64,000 nucleotides of DNA from Rhodanobacter spathiphylli B39 (lineage in GTDB: Bacteria > Pseudomonadota > Gammaproteobacteria > Xanthomonadales > Rhodanobacteraceae). Position numbers and translations under genes: made by a program. This document shows positions 1-8,479 of this stretch, in pieces (the stretch's first letter is position 1; every line of letters starts with the position of its first letter). The stretch is taken from positions 62,001-126,000 of the forward strand of contig NZ_AJXT01000006.1 of NCBI RefSeq assembly GCF_000264295.1. The letters are read 5' to 3'. Under the pieces are notes generated by a model. It was given only the letters and a program-made list of their open reading frames with translations, made no database searches and was not told where the DNA came from.

Positions 1-917
1 GCCAGAAAGGACGGCCCCAGCAAGCCGCGATAGCCGGCCAGCGGCTTTTCGTATCCGCGTTCGACCTGCCGCTTTGCGCTCGCGATGTCCGCCACGGCCA
101 CGCTGATCGCGAGCACCTGCGGCCCACCGCTGCGCAGCGCATCGGCAGCGATCCCCGCGCCATCCGGCTGCAACACCAGAACGCGCTTGCGATCGATCGG
201 CACGCAATACCCGCGCGCGCCCACCTGGGCCACGCTCACCGGCGTGGCGTCGGCAAAACCCATCGCGGCCAGTTGCCGCTGGTCCGTCTCGGCGTTCGAC
301 GAAAGCAGCCAGATCGCGGACAGCTCGCGCGCGCCATTGGGATGCACGCGCGCGCTCCGCGCGTCGGCGACGCGGGTCGGCGTGGGTCTGCCCGCGGCGT
401 AGTCGATGAAGAACAGGTTGCTCGAGAGCGGCTGGCGCTCGAACGCGAACAGCCGCCAGCGCGGTGGCGCCGCGGGGCCGTCGCCATCGGGATCATTCGG
501 CGCTGCCGAGAAAATCTCCGTCGGGGCGAAGCCGCGCTGGCGCAGCGACAGGCGCTCCCGATCGAGCGTCGACGAACGCAGGCCGAAGGTGCGGGCGCCC
601 GGGCCACCACGCAGCGCGAACTGATCCGCGCGCATGCCCGGGTCCATCCGCGCGTCCGGCCGGGTGATGCCCTCCAGCTCGACATAGCTTCCATCGGACA
701 TCCGCACATAGCGATTGGCCACGCCGTCGGGATTGCGCCCTGGCCGGACCTGGAAGCCCAGCTTGACGGTCATCACCGCGCTGACCTGGTCGATGCTGCG
801 CCCCCACAACAGCACGTGGTCGATCCTGCTGGTGTCATCGGGTGACGGCGCGGCAGCGGCAGGCTGGCCCAGGCACAGGCCGGACATCAAGGCGGACAAC
901 AGGATGATCGATCGCAC
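1..917 (-). CDS. VOC/glyoxalase-like exported protein, 3' end cut by window edge
   Basis: About 305 residues are visible; the C-terminus lies beyond position 1. A GTG at 917 preceded by GGAG is the best start. It opens an N-terminal signal peptide (a leucine-rich core ending near AAAAPS), then the motif RIDHVLLWG, which matches the first beta strand of the glyoxalase-like/VOC fold, followed by GFQVRPGRNPDG and YVELEGI. A second VOC-like half follows (AISVAVADI near the visible end). The metal ligands cannot be assigned with certainty. It lies 56 bp downstream of the Tat-exported hydrolase on the same strand, so the two are probably co-transcribed. Substrate unknown. The VOC assignment rests on pattern recognition only. 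Confidence 0.72.
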   Translation of the reverse strand, partial: MRSIILLSALMSGLCLGQPAAAAPSPDDTSRIDHVLLWGRSIDQVSAVMTVKLGFQVRPGRNPDGVANRYVRMSDGSYVELEGITRPDARMDPGMRADQFALRGGPGARTFGLRSSTLDRERLSLRQRGFAPTEIFSAAPNDPDGDGPAAPPRWRLFAFERQPLSSNLFFIDYAAGRPTPTRVADARSARVHPNGARELSAIWLLSSNAETDQRQLAAMGFADATPVSVAQVGARGYCVPIDRKRVLVLQPDGAGIAADALRSGGPQVLAISVAVADIASAKRQVERGYEKPLAGYRGLLGPSFL

Positions 918-973
918 GCTACGCAGACTCCATCGGCTTGGGCGGGACGGGCAGCAGGCGGGAAGCCTTTCCA

Positions 974-1951
974 TCAGCCGATGCCCCACAGGCGCCGCGC
1001 CTCTTCGGCGACGAGGTCGGGTAACTCTTCGGGAAAGAACAGCTTTGCGTCCGGCACGCGGCGCACGCCGCGCGACTGCGGGAAGGTGTGGTCCAGATAC
1101 TCGGCATCCGCCAGCGCGAAGACCTGGTCGGCGGCGCCCCAGACGATGCGCACCGGTACCGCACTGCGCCTGAGCGCGGCCTCGATGCCGGCCAGCGGAT
1201 TGGGCGCCAGCGCGATGTGGAACGCCTCGTACTGCGCCCGGCGCAGCGGCGAACTCACCAGCGGCGTGACGTAATACTCGATGGTCTCGTCGGCAAGGCG
1301 GGCCGGATCACGATAGACGGCCGCGCCGAACGTCGAGCGCGCCAGCGCCTTGTCGGTGAGCCATCGGGCCGTGGCCTCGGCCAGCGTGCCCGCGCGCGCC
1401 ATCCCGATCGCCGGCATCACCCCGGCCGGCGGACTGTCCGGTTCGACATCGCAGTTCGTCAGCAGCAGGCTGCGCACGCGCTCGGGATGACGAACCAGGA
1501 ACAGCTGGGCCACCGCGCCGCCGCTGTCGCTGGCCACGATGTCGACCTTGCCGACCGCCAGCGCATCGAGCAGCGCGGCGAGCATGCCGGCCTGGGCATC
1601 GGCCGCCAGCGACTGCCCCGCGGGAACCTGCGAATAGCCCAGCCCCATGAAGTCCGGCGCGATGCAGCGCCGATGGGCGGACAGCCGATCGAGCGCGCCG
1701 CGCCATTGAAAACCGTTCAACGGCGCGCCGTGCAGGAACAGCGCCGCCTCGCCCGCGCCACGCTCGACGTAGGCGATGCGGCCACAGGGCAGTTCGGCGA
1801 AACGCCGCGCCTTGCCGAACGCCGACGCGTCGGTCGGCGGCATCGCCACGGCCGTGGCGCGCCGGACGATGTCCGTTCGCGCCATGCACACACCGGCGAC
1901 ACCGCCGGCCAACGCCGCCCCGGTCAACTGCAGGAATTGCCTGCGCTTCAT
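974..1951 (-). CDS. Tat-exported alpha/beta hydrolase
   Basis: A 325-residue protein starting MKRRQFLQLTGAALAGG, a twin-arginine signal; AAGGAGAT just upstream fixes this start rather than the longer open frame. It has HGAPLNGF (oxyanion region) and then a nucleophile elbow that reads SDSGGA where many relatives have G-x-S-x-G. The C-terminal half has WGAADQVF, the usual position of the acid. The family includes haloalkane dehalogenases, epoxide hydrolases and esterases, and the substrate cannot be told from sequence. It is divergent from the AraC regulator at 2097 and upstream of the VOC-like gene, so the three may form a small inducible detoxification or catabolic unit. Function beyond hydrolase is inference. 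Confidence 0.85.
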   Translation of the reverse strand: MKRRQFLQLTGAALAGGVAGVCMARTDIVRRATAVAMPPTDASAFGKARRFAELPCGRIAYVERGAGEAALFLHGAPLNGFQWRGALDRLSAHRRCIAPDFMGLGYSQVPAGQSLAADAQAGMLAALLDALAVGKVDIVASDSGGAVAQLFLVRHPERVRSLLLTNCDVEPDSPPAGVMPAIGMARAGTLAEATARWLTDKALARSTFGAAVYRDPARLADETIEYYVTPLVSSPLRRAQYEAFHIALAPNPLAGIEAALRRSAVPVRIVWGAADQVFALADAEYLDHTFPQSRGVRRVPDAKLFFPEELPDLVAEEARRLWGIG

Positions 1952-2096
1952 TTCGATCTCCTTGCCATGCGCCGCTGCGCCGGGGACATGCTGACGCCTC
2001 GCCGCGGACCGGGCGCGCACAAACGGCCGCTGGCGGACACGGAAGGATGATTTTCGGCACTTGTGCACTACCCCGCGCCGTCGCGAGGATGCGCCG

Positions 2097-2963
2097 ATGA
2101 GCGATCGCCCCGCCTGCTATCCCGCGCCACCGGCACCGCTGCTGTCGGGCAGCGGCCCGAACCGCATGCCGCTGCTCGACGTGCTCACCTCGCCGGTGCC
2201 GTCGGGCCGGTTCGATTCGCCGCTGGACGATCGCCACGTGCTCTGCCTGCATCTGGGCGACCCGGTGCCGGTCAGCTACCGCATGGGGCGGCACGAACGG
2301 CGCGGCACGCGCATCCATGGCCAGTTCTGCGTCGTCCCCGCCGGTTCGAGCACGCGCTGGACGCTGACGCGGCCCGCGCGCTCGCTGCTGCTGCGGCTGA
2401 CCCCGGCACTGCTGGGGGATACCGCCGACGCGATGGGGCTGGCATCGCAGGACGCCGGGCTGGCGCCGTCGATCCACATCCGCGATCCCCAGGTCGAACG
2501 GATCGGCTGGATGATGCAGGCCGAGGATCACGACGCCTATCCGGGTGGCCGCCTGTTCGCCGACAGCCTCGCCGCGGCGCTGGCGGCGCGTCTGCTCGCC
2601 CTGCAATCGCGCAGCCCGGTTCCATCCCCGGGCCGCGCACTGCCGGCGTGGCGGCTGCGCCACGTGATCGAGTACATCGAGGCGAATCTCGACCAGGACC
2701 TCACGCTCGCCGAGCTGGCCGGCGTGGCGGGCTTCAGCCTGTCGCACTTCAAGCCGCTGTTCCGCCAGGCGGTGGGCATGCCGGCCCATCGCTTCGTGAT
2801 GGGACGGCGCGTGGAGCGCGCGCGAACGCGGCTGCTCGAAGGCGGCGCCAGCCTGACCGACATCGCGCTGGAAGCCGGCTTCGCCCATCCCGGCCACATG
2901 GCCCGCTGCATGCGCCGCCTGCTGGGCGTGAGTCCCTCGCAGATCGCTGCTTCGTCGCGCTGA
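2097..2963 (+). CDS. AraC-family transcriptional regulator
   Basis: A 288-residue protein with the two helix-turn-helix motifs of the AraC/XylS family in its last 100 residues (DLTLAELAGVAGFSLSHFK and LTDIALEAGFAHPGHMARC). The N-terminal part is a cupin-like sensory domain with MGRHERRGTRIHG and FCVVPAG. The ATG at 2097 is preferred to the upstream alternative at 2061. It is divergent from the Tat-exported hydrolase at 1951, with about 145 bp between them, so it most likely controls that gene and possibly itself. The effector is unknown. Confidence 0.9.
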   Translation: MSDRPACYPAPPAPLLSGSGPNRMPLLDVLTSPVPSGRFDSPLDDRHVLCLHLGDPVPVSYRMGRHERRGTRIHGQFCVVPAGSSTRWTLTRPARSLLLRLTPALLGDTADAMGLASQDAGLAPSIHIRDPQVERIGWMMQAEDHDAYPGGRLFADSLAAALAARLLALQSRSPVPSPGRALPAWRLRHVIEYIEANLDQDLTLAELAGVAGFSLSHFKPLFRQAVGMPAHRFVMGRRVERARTRLLEGGASLTDIALEAGFAHPGHMARCMRRLLGVSPSQIAASSR

Positions 2964-3108
2964 GAGGCGGCTGTTTCGTGAGCGAGTCCGGGCGTGCTGC
3001 CGGCCGCGGCCTGTGCGGTTCGCGTGGTCGCCGTGTTCGCCACCGGGTTACGATGCCGCCCCTTCGCCCCGTTCCGCGCGCTGTCCTCGCCCAAGGAGAT
3101 CGTCCATC

Positions 3109-3951
3109 GTGTCGCACTATTCCGGCCCCCTGCTCACGCGCCAGCTTGCCGAAGCCCTGCTGGCGGCACGCAACGCCGGCGCCGATGAATGGGCGGGCTC
3201 GCTGGACCTGGGCGTCAGCGGCGAGGCGGTCGCGCTGGAGCCCGAGGCCTGGCAACGCGGCGGCCTGCGTTATCCGTATCCGGCACGGCTGAAGGACCGC
3301 ACGATTTATCACTGGGACGGCGACGAGTTCGCCCCGGTGGCGCGCTACGCCAACTCGCTGATCAAGCTGGTGCCCACCGAATGGGGTGCGCCCACGTTCG
3401 AGATCGACGGCATCAAGATGCTGCCGACGTCGAAGGAATCACCGTTCGACGACGCCCGCCGCAAGGTGGCCCTGGTCGAACCGCGCGGCAAGGTGGTGCT
3501 GGATACCTGCGGCGGGCTCGGCTATTTCGCGGCGTGCTGCCTGGCAGCGGGCGTGGCGCGCATCCACTCGTTCGAGAAGAACGCCGACGTGCTGTGGCTG
3601 CGCACGCTGAACCCGTGGTCGCCCGATCCGGAATCGCCCGCCAGCGGCGGCCGTCTGCAACTGACCCATGCCGACGTATCGCAGGCGATCACGCAGATCG
3701 CCGACGCCTCGGTGGACGCGCTGCTGCACGATCCGCCGCGCTTCGGCATCGCCGGCGAGCTGTATTCGCAGGCGTTCTACGACCAGCTGGCGCGCGTGCT
3801 GCGTCGTGGCGGTCGACTGTTCCATTACACCGGCAGCCCGAACCGGCTGACCAGCGGCCGCGACGTGCCCCGTGAAGTGCAGAAGCGGCTGGAAAAAGCC
3901 GGCTTCAGGGCCGAACTCGCGCTGGACGGCGTGCTGGCCACGCGGCGCTGA
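3109..3951 (+). CDS. class I SAM-dependent methyltransferase
   Basis: A 280-residue protein. The start is GTG at 3109, chosen because AAGGAGAT lies 8 bases upstream; the open frame runs further 5' without such a signal. SAM-binding motif I is VVLDTCGGLGYFA near residues 129-141, followed by an acidic position in SFEKN (strand beta2) and a motif IV-like HDPPRFG near residue 210. The C-terminal half resembles spermidine-synthase/Trm5-type Rossmann methyltransferases. The N-terminal 110 residues look like a substrate-recognition extension. Substrate not recognisable. It stands alone between the AraC gene and a convergent kinase gene. Confidence 0.8.
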   Translation: MSHYSGPLLTRQLAEALLAARNAGADEWAGSLDLGVSGEAVALEPEAWQRGGLRYPYPARLKDRTIYHWDGDEFAPVARYANSLIKLVPTEWGAPTFEIDGIKMLPTSKESPFDDARRKVALVEPRGKVVLDTCGGLGYFAACCLAAGVARIHSFEKNADVLWLRTLNPWSPDPESPASGGRLQLTHADVSQAITQIADASVDALLHDPPRFGIAGELYSQAFYDQLARVLRRGGRLFHYTGSPNRLTSGRDVPREVQKRLEKAGFRAELALDGVLATRR

Positions 3952-4006
3952 CCGTGCTGATCCGCCCGAGCACCATGCCATCGCCTCGCACTGACCCGCG
4001 CAAGCA

Positions 4007-6745
4007 TCACTGCGCGGCCACGGAGCCCTCATGCAGGCTCGCGCGGTACGGCGCGATCTCTTCGGCTGCCACGCCGTCGGCCTGCATTTCACGCACCGCC
4101 TGCTGCAGCTGGGCCAGGCCTTCCTCGCGTCGTCCCAGGCGCATCAGGATGCGTGCGCGCAACGCCTTGAGCACCGCGCCTCGACCGGCGTCGGAGGTAC
4201 TGGCCTGGTAGGCCTTCGGGTCGACCTGCTCGACCAGCGCCAGTGCCTCGGCGTTGCGGCCAAGATCGCTGAGCACGTTGGCGCGGGCGACGCGGGCAGC
4301 CTGCACGGTCGGACTGCTGTCGCCGGTCAGCGCCAACAGGCCGCTCTCGGCCGACTGCAGATCCACCAGCGCCGTCTTCAGATCACCCATTTCCTGTTCC
4401 TGCGAACCGAGGTTGAGCTGTTCGACCAGGGTGTACTGGTTGCCGCTGCCCCAGCGCGCCAGCGAACGCCGATAGACATCGCGCTGCGTATCCAGCGCCT
4501 TCGCGGTATCGCCATGCAACGAATACAGGTAGCTCAGCGAGCTCAAGGTGCTGATCGTGCCCTGCCCGCTCGCGCCTTGCACCGCCTGGTAATCGGCCGC
4601 GGCCTGGCGGGTGACGGCGATCGCCTCGGCATAATGACCTTGCGCGCGCAGCGCATCCCCCAGCCGCGAACGCGCCAGCGCGACCACGCCCAGGCCTACC
4701 CTCTGCGCGGTGTAGGGCGCCCCGGCCAGTACCTGGCGGGCCAGCCGCTCGGCCACCGCCGCGTGATCCATGCGCAGCTCGCAACCGGCAATGCCGAGCA
4801 GCAGGTGTGCCGACATCACCGCATCGTCGGCATGCAGGATCTTCTGCATGGTCAGTGCCGTCTCGTAGTTGTCACGTGCTACCTGCACCTGCATCTGCTG
4901 ATAGGCCAGGTCGCCACGCGCCAGGTGCGAGCGCAGGCCAATCTCGGATACCGATTGCCGGCGCACGCCGGCGATGGCATCGGCGCGGTCCAGCAGCGCG
5001 GTCGCCTGCTTGAACTGCGACAGGTGCGCCTTCATCACCGCCAGTTCGTACTCCGCCAGCAGGCTGCGTTCGTCGCCGCGATCCAGATGTGCCCGCAACA
5101 ACTCGGCCGCGAGCTTCAACTGCGTTGCCGACCGGGCATAGTCGCCGGTACTGCGGTAGGCGCGTCCGAGGGTCTGGTGCAAGCCGGCAGCGAGCAGCGG
5201 TGCCTTCCGGTAGCGTTGATCGAGGCGGCCTGCTGCGGCATCGAGGATGTCGCGCAGACGCGGATTCTTCTCGTACCAAGCCGGCGAGTCGCCGCCGATG
5301 CCGGCGCCGAGCAGGTCCTCGTTGAGGAAGCGGTTGGTGGCGGTGGCGATCGCTGCCTGGCGCTGCGCCTCGTTGCGAGCCACGCGGGCGCGCTGGAACT
5401 GCCACAGGCTCGTGCCCAGGCCGACCAGCAACACCAGCAAGGCTGCTGCTACCCACGGCCGACGTGCGCGGCTGCGTTCGAGTCGCTGCTCGGCGCGTTG
5501 CGCACGCGCCTCGGCAGCGCGCAGCTGCTGCCGCCCGGTTCGCCGCGCCTCACGCGTGCGCAGCCGCTCACACAATTCCCCCACGCTGCCCAACCGCCGT
5601 GACGGAGCGCCATCGGTGGCCGCCGCAATGTCTTCACGCAGCAACTCGTCGTCGATGTCGGCCTCCCACCCCGGCGCCGGCAACCGGTGCAGATCGCCGA
5701 CCAGCAGTTGGTACAGCATCAGGCCCAACGCGTAGACGTCGCTTTGCACGGTCGGGGCCTGCCGGGCCAGCAATTCCGGGGCGAGGTACAGCGGCGTGGC
5801 ACTGGCATCGCCGGCGACCTGAGTCAGGGTCAGGCCCATTGCGGTGATGCCCAGTGCCTGCAAGCGCTCCGGGTGCAACAGCTGGCCGGAGCCAAAATCC
5901 GCCACTCGCGGTTGCCAGCCATCACCGCGGGGCTGCATCAGGACATTGGCCGGCTTGATGTCCTTGTGCAACACGCCGACGCCGTGCGCTGCGGCGATCG
6001 CATCGGCGATCTGCAGCAGCAAGTGCAGCCGTTGCGCCTGATCCAGGCTGGCCAGGCCCGACTCGCTCTCGGCCCAGCGGGCCAGATCCGGGCCGCCGTA
6101 TTCACACTCGAGATAGAACGGCGCCACCGCGAAGTTCCAGTCGATCACCCGCACGAAGTCATCACGATCGCCCAGGCTTTCGTGCAGCAGGCGGTGGATC
6201 GTGGCCTCGCGCTTGAGCGCCGCCAGTCGCTCGCCATCGGCACTGAATTTGTACACGCGCAGCTCGCCGGTCTTGTCATGGCGCGCCAGCCACACCTCGT
6301 TGCCGCGCGAGGGGCCAAGCTGTTCGCACAGGCGAAAGTGTTCGCGCCCCGGCACAGGCTGACCGGCGAGCAGGTCGAGCCGACTGCGCAGGCGCCGACC
6401 CGACACCGTACGCTCGACCGGCCCGCACAGGCGATAGCCGACCCGTGGCAGGTTGATGATGCGATCGCGACCGGCGGCACCCAGCGCCTTGCGCAGCTTG
6501 GTCACGGCGTTGGCCAGCACGTTGTCCACGGTGGGGCGCCCGGCCCACACCGTATCGAACAGTTCCTCGCGTGGCACCACCTCGTCGGCATGATGCAGGA
6601 GGCAGGCAAGCACCTGAAGCGGACGCTGCTCGAGCTCCAGTGCCAGCCCGCCGACGCGCAGCTCGCCGCGCGCCTCGTCGAATTCGGCGTTGCCGAAGGC
6701 GTAGCGGTAAAGCGGCTGTCCCACATCATGCCCGACCGGTTCCAT
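4007..6745 (-). CDS. winged-helix / Ser-Thr kinase / transmembrane / TPR regulator
   Basis: About 912 residues; ATG at 6745 is preferred to GTG at 6751 because GGGGG sits at ribosome-binding distance. Domains in order: an OmpR/ToxR-type winged helix (Trans_reg_C, about residues 13-110, with VDNVLANAVTKLRKALG and INLPRVGYRL); a Hanks-type kinase (about 138-400) with lysine in RVYKF, catalytic loop HKDIKPANVL, DFG in VADFGSG, APE in YLAPELLA and SDVYALG; an arginine-rich helical segment; one membrane helix (about 430-450); then some 450 residues of TPR-like repeats. HKD replaces the usual HRD. Topology suggests DNA binding and kinase in the cytoplasm with TPRs on the far side of the membrane. 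Target genes and kinase substrates are unknown. Confidence 0.85.
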   Translation of the reverse strand: MEPVGHDVGQPLYRYAFGNAEFDEARGELRVGGLALELEQRPLQVLACLLHHADEVVPREELFDTVWAGRPTVDNVLANAVTKLRKALGAAGRDRIINLPRVGYRLCGPVERTVSGRRLRSRLDLLAGQPVPGREHFRLCEQLGPSRGNEVWLARHDKTGELRVYKFSADGERLAALKREATIHRLLHESLGDRDDFVRVIDWNFAVAPFYLECEYGGPDLARWAESESGLASLDQAQRLHLLLQIADAIAAAHGVGVLHKDIKPANVLMQPRGDGWQPRVADFGSGQLLHPERLQALGITAMGLTLTQVAGDASATPLYLAPELLARQAPTVQSDVYALGLMLYQLLVGDLHRLPAPGWEADIDDELLREDIAAATDGAPSRRLGSVGELCERLRTREARRTGRQQLRAAEARAQRAEQRLERSRARRPWVAAALLVLLVGLGTSLWQFQRARVARNEAQRQAAIATATNRFLNEDLLGAGIGGDSPAWYEKNPRLRDILDAAAGRLDQRYRKAPLLAAGLHQTLGRAYRSTGDYARSATQLKLAAELLRAHLDRGDERSLLAEYELAVMKAHLSQFKQATALLDRADAIAGVRRQSVSEIGLRSHLARGDLAYQQMQVQVARDNYETALTMQKILHADDAVMSAHLLLGIAGCELRMDHAAVAERLARQVLAGAPYTAQRVGLGVVALARSRLGDALRAQGHYAEAIAVTRQAAADYQAVQGASGQGTISTLSSLSYLYSLHGDTAKALDTQRDVYRRSLARWGSGNQYTLVEQLNLGSQEQEMGDLKTALVDLQSAESGLLALTGDSSPTVQAARVARANVLSDLGRNAEALALVEQVDPKAYQASTSDAGRGAVLKALRARILMRLGRREEGLAQLQQAVREMQADGVAAEEIAPYRASLHEGSVAAQ

Positions 6746-6916
6746 ACCCACCCCCGACGTCGACTATGCCGCAGTCGCGGGCCTGCGGCGAGATCGCGTG
6801 TCCGCCGCGACGCGCTCCGTTAGCCATCCGTTAGAGCGCCGTGACGACTTCACCGGCCCCGGCGTGCGGCAATCCGCGGCAAGCCATCACGCCATCGCAG
6901 TGACCCGGAGCGAACC

Positions 6917-7168
6917 ATGCCGCATGCCCATCGATCGAAGAGCCTGCCGACCCTGCTCGCGCTGTGCGGTCTGGCCGGCTGTGGCGGACGGATCAGCTGG
7001 GTCGACATCGACGCCAGTGGCTGCAACCTGGCCCGGGTCAGCGCGATGAACCGCGACGCCGAACTGGTGCACCAGATGGGCGCGGTCTGCGCGGTGAACG
7101 GCAAGGCCGCATCAGCCGACCAGTTGCGTTGCCACGGCAACACGCTGCAGGTGGCGTGCCGGGAATGA
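6917..7168 (+). CDS. small lipoprotein of unknown function
   Basis: An 83-residue protein with a short signal peptide and a lipobox near LCGLAGC at residues 16-22, so the mature protein starts at a lipidated cysteine. Three further cysteines (GCNL, AVCAV, LRCHG) could form disulfides in the envelope. GGAG precedes the ATG. It is followed after 48 bp by the cold-shock-like membrane protein gene, so the two may share a transcript. I do not recognise the family. Confidence 0.65.
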   Translation: MPHAHRSKSLPTLLALCGLAGCGGRISWVDIDASGCNLARVSAMNRDAELVHQMGAVCAVNGKAASADQLRCHGNTLQVACRE

Positions 7169-7216
7169 ATGCCATGAACCGAGCCGATTCTTCCACCCCG
7201 AAACAAGGAACAGACC

Positions 7217-7993
7217 ATGCGCGGAAAAATCATCCAGTACAACGGCGCCGACGGCACCGGCACCCTCGTGGTCGACGGCAGGCAGCATCGCTTCACCCTG
7301 GATGCCTGGCGCGCTTACAGCGCGCCAACCACCAACAAGGTGGTCGACGTCACGCTGGACAATGATCTCGTCACGGCGGTGGCGGCCGTTGGCGACGACG
7401 TGCTGCTGAGGGAGAAGGCCTCCGAACTCGGCAGCAAGTTCGGCACCTTGCTGCACAAGATTCCCACCACGCTGCCCTCGGACATGGCGACCCGCGCGAC
7501 GGCGAGGGGCGCGGACACGCCCGCTGGCGCACCGGGCGACGCAGCCATCGGCGGCTCGATCATCGAACGCTACGGCAAGCCGATCCTGCTGGCGTACCTG
7601 CTGTTCCTGATCGGCACGCTCGCCCTCGATGCCGTCTCGGTGTCGGCTTTCGGACAGGGTATGGGCAAGTCGTTGTTCGACATCGCCAGCCTGATGAGCC
7701 AGCTTGGCGGTCATGGTGGCGGCAGCATCAAGATGCTTCTGCTGGTCGCCTACGCCAGCATCGCCATGCCGATGTTGTGGCGCAACCGCAGCGCATGGCT
7801 CGCCCTGGCCATGCCGTTGCTGGCCCTGCTGTGGGCAATCTTCTCCACGATCCATGCACTCGATTCGCTCGGCCGCGGCGTCGCCGATGGCATGTCCGAC
7901 TTTTTCAGCATCGGTTTCGGTTTCTACCTGTCGCTCGTCGCGGCACTGGCGCTGGCCGCCCTGGGCATGAAGCGCGCGGTGAGGGTGGCCTGA
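7217..7993 (+). CDS. membrane protein with N-terminal cold-shock-like (OB) domain
   Basis: A 258-residue protein. The first 60 residues (MRGKIIQYNGADGTGTLVVD, then RFTLDAWRAYSAP and KVVDVTLDN) follow the pattern of a cold-shock/OB beta-barrel that is found fused to membrane domains in many proteobacteria. After a linker come several hydrophobic helices (about residues 115-135, 170-190, 195-215 and 230-250). The aromatic RNA-binding motifs of true CspA proteins are not evident, so nucleic-acid binding is uncertain. It sits between a lipoprotein and a zinc-ribbon protein on the same strand. Confidence 0.7.
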   Translation: MRGKIIQYNGADGTGTLVVDGRQHRFTLDAWRAYSAPTTNKVVDVTLDNDLVTAVAAVGDDVLLREKASELGSKFGTLLHKIPTTLPSDMATRATARGADTPAGAPGDAAIGGSIIERYGKPILLAYLLFLIGTLALDAVSVSAFGQGMGKSLFDIASLMSQLGGHGGGSIKMLLLVAYASIAMPMLWRNRSAWLALAMPLLALLWAIFSTIHALDSLGRGVADGMSDFFSIGFGFYLSLVAALALAALGMKRAVRVA

Positions 7994-8102
7994 CCGGGGC
8001 ATTCACGGAACGTCGCACGACGACGTCCATGTGTGCGGAGAAACGCCATGCCCGCCCTTCCGAAACGCCAAGCCACGTCATTCATCGACCGAGGAACCGC
8101 CC

Positions 8103-8459
8103 ATGAGCCTGATCCAGTGCAAGGACTGCGGCAAGCAGATCTCCGACGCAGCCGCCACCTGCCCGTCCTGCGGTGCGCCGCTTCCGGTCGTCATCGGCGA
8201 AGGCCAGGAGCAGTGCCCGCACTGCATGACCGTGGTGCACAAGGACGCCACGGTCTGTCCCAGCTGTCACGCACAGAAAGGCTATGCCACGAACGCCTAC
8301 GGCGTCATGGGCAAGACCTCGGTGATCATCTTCGGCGTCGCGTTGCCGGCGGTCATCGCCCTGGTTTTCCATCCGGCAGCCATCGTCTGTGTGCCGCTGG
8401 CGCTGTTCTGCCTGTGGCGCATATGGAATGGACCGTACTGGTATCACAGCAAGAACTGA
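8103..8459 (+). CDS. double zinc-ribbon membrane protein
   Basis: A 118-residue protein with two CxxC...CxxC zinc ribbons (CKDCGK with CPSCGAP, then CPHCMT with CPSCHAQ) in the first 60 residues, then two hydrophobic segments (VIIFGVALPAVIALVF and AIVCVPLALFCLWRIW). The ATG at 8103 is chosen over the upstream in-frame start at 8031 because the zinc ribbon starts immediately after it. Such proteins are usually small membrane proteins of unknown function. It follows the cold-shock-like gene by about 110 bp on the same strand. Confidence 0.75.
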   Translation: MSLIQCKDCGKQISDAAATCPSCGAPLPVVIGEGQEQCPHCMTVVHKDATVCPSCHAQKGYATNAYGVMGKTSVIIFGVALPAVIALVFHPAAIVCVPLALFCLWRIWNGPYWYHSKN

Positions 8460-8479
8460 TGCCGGCGCGTGCCGTGTCG

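Noticed and set aside
1308-2897. A 529-codon minus-strand open frame over the hydrolase and AraC genes
   Set aside because: It overlaps two well-supported genes in another frame and has a biased, motif-free composition.
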